From contig JAKALZ010000128.1 of NCBI GenBank assembly GCA_021813065.1, forward strand, positions 1 to 6,107: a DNA stretch of 6,107 nt, in the 5' to 3' direction. The notes under the pieces were generated by a model. It made no database searches, had not been told where the DNA came from, and worked only from the letters and a program-made list of their open reading frames with translations. The stretch comes from a bacterium. Lineage in GTDB: Bacteria > Spirochaetota > Spirochaetia > Treponematales > Rectinemataceae. Positions 1 to 5,419 of the stretch are shown piece by piece (the stretch's first letter is position 1; each line of letters starts with the position of its first letter). Position numbers and translations under genes: made by a program.

Positions 1-1
1 A

Positions 2-598
2 GTTGCCGGCGCCAACGCCCTCATGGTGACGCCCGTCTTCTACAATGTGCTCGTGCCGGATGAGAAAGGGAACTACTCATTCTACAAGGCGATTTCCGAT
101 GCGGTTGGTCTGCCGATCATTATTTACAATGTGGTTCCTCAGAACGAGATCACTTCCGAAGCCTTTTCCCGCCTTCTGGAGATTCCCAATGTAGTGGGTA
201 TCAAGCAGAGTGTCGGCGGCATTATGGCCTGCTACGACATGGTAATCGCGAATGGCGACCGAGGGATGATCTATGCCGCGACCGATGAGATGCTCTATTC
301 GACTTTCGATATAGGCGCGGACGGAGCCATCTCCGCGATTCTCTCTCTCTTCCCGAGACTCTGTGTAAAAATGTGGGACCTGGCTAAAGCGGGGTGCAAC
401 GGCGAGGCGATCGCTATCCAGAACAAGGTGTATCCGATCTGGAAAACGGTGCGTGGGCCGCAGTTCCCCGCGCGGATGAAGGCGGCGCTCAAACTCATGG
501 GTCGAGACTGCGGCTATTCGCGGTCGCCAATGAGCGAGGTGACCGAGGCCCAGGTCGATCAAATGAAAATTCTTCTTGAGCATGTACGGGACGAATAG
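2..598 (+). CDS. DHDPS/NAL-superfamily aldolase, 5'-truncated by window edge
   Basis: C-terminal 198 residues of a class I (Schiff-base) aldolase of the dihydrodipicolinate synthase/N-acetylneuraminate lyase superfamily. The reading frame is open from base 2, so the Met at 23 is internal. About 100 N-terminal residues, including the G-x-[ST]-T-G-E loop, lie outside the window. Visible family marks, numbered from the Met at 23: TPVFYN (Y7 likely the inter-subunit catalytic Tyr), YNV with catalytic Tyr35 (codon 125-127), VVGIK with Schiff-base Lys61 (codon 203-205), and GADGAIS at 98-104. The residue five after Tyr35 is Gln40. True DapA has an Arg there that binds aspartate semialdehyde, and sialic acid lyase has Leu in YNIPALSG. 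This enzyme is therefore probably neither, and its substrate is unknown. Products of such enzymes are usually pyruvate plus an aldehyde, or a dehydrated keto acid. It sits 25 bp before tctC, apparently in the same operon. The family call is firm; the substrate is not. Confidence 0.93.
   Translation, partial: VAGANALMVTPVFYNVLVPDEKGNYSFYKAISDAVGLPIIIYNVVPQNEITSEAFSRLLEIPNVVGIKQSVGGIMACYDMVIANGDRGMIYAATDEMLYSTFDIGADGAISAILSLFPRLCVKMWDLAKAGCNGEAIAIQNKVYPIWKTVRGPQFPARMKAALKLMGRDCGYSRSPMSEVTEAQVDQMKILLEHVRDE
407..414. repeat. GCGATCGC palindromic octamer
   Basis: First of three copies of GCGATCGC in the window (407-414, 5350-5357, 5505-5512). It lies inside the first lyase gene as Ala-Ile-Ala codons. 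It is the core of the HIP1-type iterated palindrome known from cyanobacteria, though nothing else here looks cyanobacterial. Confidence 0.45.
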
Positions 599-612
599 AC
601 CCGGAAATTTTT

Positions 613-619
613 AGGAGGT
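613..619 (+). promoter_or_regulatory. Strong ribosome binding site for tctC
   Basis: AGGAGGT lies 5 nt before the ATG at 624 and is the best Shine-Dalgarno match in the window. It fits a binding protein needed in high copy and fixes the tctC start. It falls in the 25-bp gap after the first lyase gene. Confidence 0.85.
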
Positions 620-623
620 AGAT

Positions 624-1580
624 ATGCGCAGACGCATACTTGGAATCATCGCACTCATGTCGATGGTGGTCACGCTTGGCGCGTTCGCCCAGGGGAAATT
701 CCCCACCAAGCCGATCAAAATTATTGTTCCTTGGGATGCCGGCGGTGGCACTGACGCGGTAGCCCGCGCGCTCGCGAGATCGGGCGAAAAGTATCTTGGC
801 GTGCCCGTTGTCGTCGAGAATAAACCAGGCGGGTCCGGCGCGGTGGGTCTCGCGGAAGTCGTGCAGTCGGCTCCCGACGGCTACACCCTCGCAATCCTTC
901 CTGTCGAGCTCGGATTTATGGACAAGACTGGTGTATATCCGTTTGGGTTCAAAGATTTTACACCCATCATGAACATCAACACGGACCCAGCGGCCCTTAC
1001 TGTGAAGACCGGAAAATTCAAGAATGTCGCCGAGTTTGTGGCGTACGCCAAGGCCAACCCTGGCAAACTCAAAGTCGGAAATTCGGGCACCGGTCTGCTC
1101 TGGCACCTCGCGGCGGCGGTCTTCTCTAAGGAAGCGGGCATCTCTCTGACCTATGTACCTTTCAGCGGTGCGGCCCCGGCAATCGCCGCACTCATCGGCA
1201 ATCAGATTGACGCAGTCTCGGTATCCGGAGCGGAAGTCCAGGCACAGGTAAAAGCGGGTGAACTCACCATGCTCGCATGCATGGGCGACAAGCGCCTCGC
1301 CAATTTCCCCGAGGTTCCTACGCTTATGGAGCTTGGCTACAACGTGAATATCAATACCTTCCGCGGTATTGGCGGTCCGAAGGGCCTCCCCGCTGATAGA
1401 GTGAAGATCCTCGCCGACGCCTTCAAAAAGATGATGGAAGAGTCGGATTTCGTGTCGACTTTGGGCAAAATGGGTCTGGGAATCGACTACCGTTCAACAG
1501 CAGACTACAAAAAACTCGCCGACGAGACAGCGGCAACGCTTGCGCCCATTCTCACCGAACTCGGCCTGTTGAGAAAATAA
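624..1580 (+). CDS. tctC: TTT-family periplasmic substrate-binding protein (Bug/TctC)
   Basis: Complete 318-residue extracytoplasmic solute receptor of the tripartite tricarboxylate transporter family (Bug superfamily, usually about 320 aa). Residues 1-22 form a Sec signal peptide: RRR at 2-4, a hydrophobic core to about 19, and an AFA cleavage site before Gln23. There is no lipobox Cys, so the mature protein should be soluble in the periplasm. Family marks follow in order: VPWDAGGGTDAVAR (35-48), VENKPGGSGAVG (64-75), APDGYTL (83-89), GNSGTGLLWHL (152-162), YVPFSGAAPA (177-186), and RLANFPEVPTLMELGY (224-239). In this family the first Gly-rich loop and the GNSG region bind a ligand carboxylate. 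The family is known for di- and tricarboxylates and other organic acids, and the sequence does not reveal the ligand. It is preceded by a strong RBS and followed by a 92-bp gap with a hairpin, then tctB and tctA. Pairing with two lyases suggests a keto-acid-type ligand (inference). Confidence 0.95.
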   Translation: MRRRILGIIALMSMVVTLGAFAQGKFPTKPIKIIVPWDAGGGTDAVARALARSGEKYLGVPVVVENKPGGSGAVGLAEVVQSAPDGYTLAILPVELGFMDKTGVYPFGFKDFTPIMNINTDPAALTVKTGKFKNVAEFVAYAKANPGKLKVGNSGTGLLWHLAAAVFSKEAGISLTYVPFSGAAPAIAALIGNQIDAVSVSGAEVQAQVKAGELTMLACMGDKRLANFPEVPTLMELGYNVNINTFRGIGGPKGLPADRVKILADAFKKMMEESDFVSTLGKMGLGIDYRSTADYKKLADETAATLAPILTELGLLRK

Positions 1581-1611
1581 AACGGGTTCTTTTTATGTAA
1601 CACAAAGATTG

Positions 1612-1630
1612 TTGAAAGCGGCTTGAAAGC
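1612..1630 (+). repeat. Tandem 8-bp direct repeat TTGAAAGC, 11-bp period
   Basis: TTGAAAGC occurs at 1612-1619 and again at 1623-1630, separated by GGC. The 11-bp spacing would put both copies on the same face of the helix. The repeat also overlaps the 5' arm of the stem-loop and creates two alternative partners for the GCTTTC at 1638-1643. It could be a protein site, a switchable RNA element, or chance. Confidence 0.5.
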
Positions 1631-1643
1631 TCAGGTCGCTTTC
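1614..1643 (+). promoter_or_regulatory. Intercistronic stem-loop between tctC and tctB
   Basis: Bases 1614-1626 pair with 1631-1643 to form a 13-bp stem with two G-U wobbles (1621:1636 and 1623:1634) and no mismatch, closing a 4-nt loop AAGC at 1627-1630. The 3' side continues TTCATCT, which is T-rich but not a clean U-tract, so this is at best a leaky terminator. It lies in the only sizeable gap of the operon (1581-1672). Such structures after binding-protein genes are known to protect the upstream mRNA 3' end or partly stop transcription, raising binding protein over membrane subunits. That role is inferred here. A shorter competing hairpin is possible from GAAAGC at 1625-1630 with GCTTTC at 1638-1643. 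Confidence 0.65.
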
Positions 1644-1661
1644 TTCATCTAGGATGATAGC

Positions 1662-1667
1662 GGAGGA
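1662..1667 (+). promoter_or_regulatory. Ribosome binding site for tctB
   Basis: GGAGGA lies close before the ATG at 1673: the GGAGG core ends at 1666, giving a 6-nt spacer. It decides in favour of this start over the overlapping frame that begins at 1654, which has no such signal and encodes no recognisable protein. Confidence 0.8.
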
Positions 1668-1672
1668 TTCGC

Positions 1673-2131
1673 ATGTTTTCGCTAAAAATACGATGGCTGG
1701 ACTTGTTGATAGGGATTTTGGGCGCCGCGTTACTATTGATCGTTTTCATAGTCAGCGCGTCATTCCCCGCGCCCCACCAAGCTCAGCTTGGAGCCTCGGT
1801 CTTTCCTCGGATTATCGTGATTTTGTTAGCTGTGATCGCGCTGTATATAGCATTTACATCCTTTAGAAAAACATCGACCGATTCAATCGAGATACACAAT
1901 GCCAGCAAAGTGGCGCTGTCATTCATCCTTCTTTTTGCGTACGGACTGCTCCTAAAAAAAATCGGTTTCGTGATCCTGACGCCTATTTTTATCACGCTGC
2001 TCCTTGTTCTGATGAAATTTTCGCGCATTCTGCTCAATGTCATAGCGGCGCTTGTAACCACAGGCGCGATCTATGTCGTTTTCAGGCTGTTTCTCTCCGT
2101 TCCACTTCCCGAAGGAATTCTAGGATTCTAA
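1673..2131 (+). CDS. tctB: TTT transporter small membrane subunit (TctB)
   Basis: Complete 152-residue integral membrane protein, the usual length for TctB, the poorly conserved small subunit of the tripartite tricarboxylate transporter. Hydrophobic stretches lie at about 9-29, 43-62, 79-95, 98-115 and 120-141. The family normally has four helices, so two of the middle stretches may form a single hairpin. Typical family marks are the GASVFPRI segment after the first helix (40-47) and the VPLPEGIL tail (143-150). It sits in the inner membrane with TctA, and its exact role is unclear even in studied systems. The stop codon is 10 bp before the tctA ATG and overlaps the tctA RBS, which suggests coupled translation. 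One oddity is a run of eight A at 1954-1961 (codons Leu-Lys-Lys-Ile). The identification rests on hydropathy, size, tail motif and position between tctC and tctA. Confidence 0.9.
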   Translation: MFSLKIRWLDLLIGILGAALLLIVFIVSASFPAPHQAQLGASVFPRIIVILLAVIALYIAFTSFRKTSTDSIEIHNASKVALSFILLFAYGLLLKKIGFVILTPIFITLLLVLMKFSRILLNVIAALVTTGAIYVVFRLFLSVPLPEGILGF

Positions 2132-2134
2132 GGA
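2130..2134 (+). promoter_or_regulatory. Ribosome binding site for tctA overlapping tctB stop
   Basis: AAGGA lies 7 nt before the ATG at 2142 and shares bases with the TAA stop of tctB (2129-2131). Ribosomes finishing tctB therefore uncover or deliver directly to the tctA start. Confidence 0.6.
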
Positions 2135-2141
2135 TACAGCA

Positions 2142-3653
2142 ATGATCAGTTACTTAATTAATGGATTTGGAAATCTTGTGTTGAGCGGAAGCATACTTGC
2201 GCTCTTTATTGGCGTATTTCTGGGAATCATTATCGGAGCGCTGCCCGGTCTGACCGCCACCATGGGAATTGCGCTATTGATACCATTTACCTATGGCATG
2301 GATCCGGCATTTGCCCTATCGCTTATGGTGGGCATTTTCGCCGGGGGAATTTATGGCGGATCCATTTCCGCCATCCTCCTGCGGACTCCAGGAACGCCCG
2401 CCGCGGGCGCGACCGTGCTGGATGGTTATCCTCTCGCGCAAAAGGGGCAGGCTGGAAAAGCGCTCGCGGTGTCGACCATCGCCAGCGCGCTTGGCGGTCT
2501 GATAGGGGCGCTGATTCTCACGTTTCTCGCGCCGCAGATCGCGAAAATCGCCGTGCTGTTCGGACCGCCTGAGTATGTGCTCCTGGGCGTGTACGGACTT
2601 TCGATGATTTCGTATGTCGCGGGCAAATCGATGTCCAAAGGCATATTCATGGGATTGTTGGGCATCTTAATATCGACAATCGGTATCGATCCCATTTCTG
2701 GTTTCCCGCGCTTCACGTTTGGTCAGCTGAATCTTCTCAGTGGGCTGTCGCTGCTCCCTGTGCTGATAGGATTGTTCGCGGCGGCACAGGCCTTCGAGGG
2801 CGTCGAAAAATATAACGAGATCCAGAGTCCGCAAGCAAAAATTACCAAAATTGGCATTAGCGGGAAGGAATTCCTTCGAATTTTGCCCCATATCGTGAAA
2901 TCGGCCTTTATTGGAACGTTTGTCGGTGCGGTGCCAGGAACCGGAACGGATATTGCGGCATTCCTTTCGTATGGAGAGGCGAAGCGATCCGCGAAAAATG
3001 GGAATGAATTCGGTACCGGAGTCATTGAGGGCGTCGCCGCTCCGGAGTCTGGGAATAACGCTTGCGTAAACGGGGCCATGATTCCCATGTTTACACTGGG
3101 AATCCCTGGCGAGGCAGCGACCGCGGTTATGCTCGGCGGACTCATGTTGCTAGGACTTCAGCCAGGCCCACTGCTCTTCAGAGATAATCCTCAGGTGATC
3201 TACACTGTCTTTGCGAGCACAATCACCAGCAATCTGCTCATCCTGGTGTTGGGACTATTTGGCGCGCGCTTCTTCGCGAAAGTACTGCAGCTGCCCGCGA
3301 AGCTCATCACCACGCTCATTTTTGTGCTTGCGATCATCGGCTCATACGCGATGCGCAATAATACGTTCGATGTTAGCGTAACAATTATCGCGGGATTTAT
3401 CGGTTTTATTCTCACTAAAGCCGATTATCCAGTCCCGCCGCTCCTTCTGGGCCTTATCCTTGGTCCGCTCGTTGAGGCGAATCTGGGAAGAACGGTTATT
3501 ATCTCCGAGGGGAATTATTCCATATTTTTTACGCGGCCGCTGTGCTGGCTCTTCTGGGCACTCATTCTCTACACCATTATTTCGAATATCAGCAAGTCGC
3601 GAAAAGCGTCCAAGCAGCCGAGTCAGGAAGCGCATAACGGGGGCAAAGCATGA
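2142..3653 (+). CDS. tctA: TTT transporter large membrane subunit (TctA)
   Basis: Complete 503-residue permease subunit of the tripartite tricarboxylate transporter (family norm about 500 aa). It is the inner-membrane channel that takes substrate from TctC, driven by an ion gradient. It is hydrophobic throughout, with many membrane segments. Conserved blocks are GALPGLTATMGIALLIPFT (32-50), RTPGTPAAGATVLDGYPLA (81-99), GAVPGTGTDIAAFLSYGEA (262-280), APESGNNACVNGAMIPMFTL (300-319) followed by GIPGEAATAVMLGG (320-333), and GLQPGPLLF (338-346). The two related PG-containing loops (33-40 and 263-270) reflect the two-fold repeat of the family. The tail after about 483 is polar and Lys/Ser-rich, probably cytoplasmic. 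The residue before TPG in the second block is Arg81, where I recall Asn-Ile-Pro-Gly being usual, so it may be a lineage-specific change. The stop overlaps the next gene's start (ATGA, 3650-3653). Confidence 0.96.
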   Translation: MISYLINGFGNLVLSGSILALFIGVFLGIIIGALPGLTATMGIALLIPFTYGMDPAFALSLMVGIFAGGIYGGSISAILLRTPGTPAAGATVLDGYPLAQKGQAGKALAVSTIASALGGLIGALILTFLAPQIAKIAVLFGPPEYVLLGVYGLSMISYVAGKSMSKGIFMGLLGILISTIGIDPISGFPRFTFGQLNLLSGLSLLPVLIGLFAAAQAFEGVEKYNEIQSPQAKITKIGISGKEFLRILPHIVKSAFIGTFVGAVPGTGTDIAAFLSYGEAKRSAKNGNEFGTGVIEGVAAPESGNNACVNGAMIPMFTLGIPGEAATAVMLGGLMLLGLQPGPLLFRDNPQVIYTVFASTITSNLLILVLGLFGARFFAKVLQLPAKLITTLIFVLAIIGSYAMRNNTFDVSVTIIAGFIGFILTKADYPVPPLLLGLILGPLVEANLGRTVIISEGNYSIFFTRPLCWLFWALILYTIISNISKSRKASKQPSQEAHNGGKA

Positions 3654-4495
3654 GCGAGCGCGTCCGGACGAGCGCGGAGGATGATCTCTTTTCGGTCGAG
3701 GGCAGCATCGCCATCGTAACCGGCGGCATGGGCCAGCTCGGCAAACAGTTTGTAAAAACCTTGGCCGAGCGCGGCGCGCGGGTGGCCATATTCGCGCGCC
3801 ACAGTTTCAATGCGCAGACTGTCGCCGAAACCTTTCCGAGATGCGCGCAGAATGTGATTGCGGTGTCTGTCGATATCACGAAGAAAGAATCTTTGAGAAA
3901 AGGACTCAAGATTGTGATGGAAACCTGGGGTGTTCCGGATGTACTCGTCAACAACGCGGGACTCGATACGCAGCCTTCCGCCCCGCCCGAAGTCTCGGGC
4001 CTCTTCGAGAATTTCCCCGAAGAAGTGTTTCGTGAGGTAGTCGAGGTGAATCTAGTCGGGACGTTCCTCGCGTGTCAGGTGGTTGGCGCCGAAATGGCCA
4101 AAGCTGGACGGGGATCTATTATCAATATCGGATCGATTTACGGCATGCTCTCGCCGATTCAAGATATTTATGCGTACAAGGAGAAGAAAACGGGGATTCC
4201 ATTTGTGAAACCTGTCGCTTACAGCGCGTCCAAATCAGGGGTTTATAACCTGACGCGGTACCTCGCTACCTATTGGGGAGCGAAGGGTGTGCGTGTGAAT
4301 ACGCTTACCCCCTCTGGTGTGTGGAGATCCACGCAGGACGCGGAGTTCCAAGCGAACTACTGCGCAAGGATGCCTATGAAGCGTATGGCGAGAGAAGACG
4401 AATACAACGGCGCGATCATTTTCCTCGCTTCGCGCGCTTCCTCCTACATGACGGGATCGAATATGATCATCGATGGAGGATGGACTGCATGGTAG
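3650..4495 (+). CDS. Short-chain dehydrogenase/reductase (SDR), NAD(P)-dependent
   Basis: Complete 281-residue classical SDR oxidoreductase, a soluble Rossmann-fold enzyme that oxidises an alcohol or reduces a ketone on a small substrate. Visible marks are the cofactor loop TGGMGQLG (24-31), VDITKK (74-79), NNAG (101-104), Asn134 in EVNLVG, catalytic Ser162 in NIGSIYG, and Tyr191 with Lys195 in YSASK. The C-terminal GGWTAW is typical of the family. No acidic residue is obvious right after strand 2 (VAIFARHS, 45-52). The Arg50 there hints at NADP(H), which is a weak inference. Ser162 and Tyr191 are 29 residues apart, where 13 is usual, so about 16 residues (around 170-187) are inserted; flagellin-modification SDRs of the PtmA type have a similar extra segment. 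It starts in a 4-bp ATGA overlap with tctA and ends in a 7-bp overlap with the lyase gene, so it is almost certainly co-translated. GGGGG at 3639-3643 is a fair RBS. The substrate is unknown. Confidence 0.93.
   Translation: MSERVRTSAEDDLFSVEGSIAIVTGGMGQLGKQFVKTLAERGARVAIFARHSFNAQTVAETFPRCAQNVIAVSVDITKKESLRKGLKIVMETWGVPDVLVNNAGLDTQPSAPPEVSGLFENFPEEVFREVVEVNLVGTFLACQVVGAEMAKAGRGSIINIGSIYGMLSPIQDIYAYKEKKTGIPFVKPVAYSASKSGVYNLTRYLATYWGAKGVRVNTLTPSGVWRSTQDAEFQANYCARMPMKRMAREDEYNGAIIFLASRASSYMTGSNMIIDGGWTAW
4475..4480 (+). promoter_or_regulatory. Ribosome binding site that sets the nanA-like start
   Basis: GGAGGA lies inside the end of the SDR gene. The GGAGG core (4475-4479) is 9 nt before the ATG at 4489, and the in-frame ATG at 4480 overlaps the site and is too close. 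The frame stays open upstream to 4273, but that extension encodes no family sequence and lies wholly inside the SDR gene. The start at 4489 is therefore preferred. Confidence 0.75.
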
Positions 4496-5391
4496 CCGTG
4501 GAAAAGGGAGGGCGGAAGCTCGGAGGCATTTTTGCCGCGCTTCCCACCGCATTCGGACACGATGGCGCGCTCGATCCCGAAGCGCTTCGGCGATTGATAG
4601 CGTCCTTGATGAGTCGAGGGGTTGAGGGGTTCTATGTAGGCGGTTCGACCGGCGAGTGTTTTCTTCTGAGCGAGCGCGAGAGGATGGAGTCGCTTGAAAC
4701 GGTTCTGAAGGCGGTCGGAGGCAAGGTTCCTGTGGTAGCGCATGTTGGCTCGCTCTCTACAAAGAGTGCCATCGAGCTAGCGCGGCATGCCGCCCAAGCT
4801 GGTGTGGCTGCGGTATCCGCGACTCCGCCGCTCTATTTCAGTTATGAACTCGATGAAATCGCGAGCTACTACCAGGATATAGTGCAATCATGCGGTCTTC
4901 CCCTGCTCGTGTACAACATACCGGCCTTTTCTGGCCGAAATTTCGGCATTCAGGGACTCACGAGATTGTTGAATATCCCTGGTGTGCTTGGTCTTAAGCA
5001 CACCTCTATGAATCTCCACGAGATGGAGAGAATCCGGGCGGCATTTCCTGCGAAAGTCATTTTTTCGGGTTATGACGAGATCTTTGTCGCGGCGACGGCG
5101 CTTGGCGCGGATGGCATGATCGGAAGTACCGTCAACCTTATGCCAGAGCTATTCATCGCGATGCGGACACAGATTCGCGAAGGGAATATCGCAGAGGCTC
5201 AAAAGATTCAGCACATCGTCAACTCCATCATCGAGGGGTTGGCTGATGGAAGCTTTTTCCCCGCGCTTAAATACGCGCTCGATCTGAGCGGCTTCTCGTG
5301 CGGCGCGTGTCGGAAACCATTCCAGCCTTTATCGGAACAAAGGAAAACGGCGATCGCCGCCAGGCTTGTGGAATATGGATTGATCAAATGA
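4489..5391 (+). CDS. nanA: N-acetylneuraminate lyase-type aldolase
   Basis: Complete 300-residue class I aldolase of the DHDPS/NAL superfamily, carrying the N-acetylneuraminate lyase signature (family about 295-305 aa). NanA cleaves sialic acid to N-acetylmannosamine and pyruvate in the cytoplasm. Matches to the E. coli NanA sequence as I remember it: YVGGSTGE (49-56, Ser53/Thr54 for pyruvate carboxylate and proton relay), AHVG (84-87), Tyr116 (inter-subunit Tyr), YNIPAFSG (142-149, catalytic Tyr142), GLK with Schiff-base Lys170, GYDEIF (194-199, sugar-contacting Asp196/Glu197), GADGMIGST (206-214), and CRKPF (274-278). Phe147 sits where NanA has Leu142 and DapA has its carboxylate-binding Arg138, which argues against lysine biosynthesis. 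The start was chosen by the RBS at 4475, giving a 7-bp overlap with the SDR. The family call is very strong and the NAL subgroup strong. The actual substrate could be another nonulosonate or 2-keto-3-deoxy acid, because no nanE, nanK or nag genes are in view. Confidence 0.88.
   Translation: MVAVEKGGRKLGGIFAALPTAFGHDGALDPEALRRLIASLMSRGVEGFYVGGSTGECFLLSERERMESLETVLKAVGGKVPVVAHVGSLSTKSAIELARHAAQAGVAAVSATPPLYFSYELDEIASYYQDIVQSCGLPLLVYNIPAFSGRNFGIQGLTRLLNIPGVLGLKHTSMNLHEMERIRAAFPAKVIFSGYDEIFVAATALGADGMIGSTVNLMPELFIAMRTQIREGNIAEAQKIQHIVNSIIEGLADGSFFPALKYALDLSGFSCGACRKPFQPLSEQRKTAIAARLVEYGLIK
5348..5359. repeat. 12-bp perfect palindrome containing GCGATCGC
   Basis: CGGCGATCGCCG reads the same on both strands. 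It lies near the 3' end of the nanA-like gene, about 60 bp before the regulator start, and shares its central ten bases (GGCGATCGCC) with 5504-5513. It is coding DNA (Thr-Ala-Ile-Ala), so it may be a codon-usage product. It could also be a genome-wide iterated palindrome or an operator. Confidence 0.5.
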
Positions 5392-5401
5392 TGCGTGTAA
5401 T

Positions 5402-5410
5402 GGAGGCGGA
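5402..5410 (+). promoter_or_regulatory. Probable ribosome binding site of the regulator gene
   Basis: GGAGGCGGA precedes the ATG at 5420. The GGAGG core leaves a rather long 13-nt spacer, while the GGA at its 3' end leaves 9 nt. No better site precedes the next in-frame ATG at 5444, so 5420 is kept as the start, with probably modest translation. Confidence 0.5.
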
Positions 5411-5419
5411 AATCGGATA

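Noticed and set aside
340..351. CT dinucleotide run in the first lyase gene as a phase-variation tract
   Set aside because: There are only five CT units, encoding ordinary Leu-Ser residues of the family fold; too short to suggest contingency variation.
77..583. 168-codon open frame on the minus strand opposite the first lyase
   Set aside because: It is a shadow of a clear aldolase gene, with no recognisable domain and composition typical of reverse reading.
2..598. Calling the first gene dapA (lysine biosynthesis)
   Set aside because: The Arg five residues after the catalytic Tyr that defines DapA is Gln here, and the context is a transport/catabolic operon.
495..1106. 203-codon minus-strand open frame across the lyase/tctC junction
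   Set aside because: It crosses two well-supported plus-strand genes and the strong tctC RBS; the protein is rich in Arg and Asp/Glu without motifs.
1581..1672. Possible promoter for tctBA in the 92-bp gap (TTGAAA at 1612 and 1623, TAGGAT at 1650)
   Set aside because: The -35-like boxes lie at wrong distances from the only -10-like box (32 and 21 nt gaps), and the TTGAAA copies are part of the hairpin.
4273..4488. 72-codon N-terminal extension of the nanA-like frame inside the SDR gene
   Set aside because: It has no DHDPS/NAL family sequence, overlaps the SDR active-site region in another frame, and the RBS at 4475 points to 4489. The 300-aa product has the normal family length.
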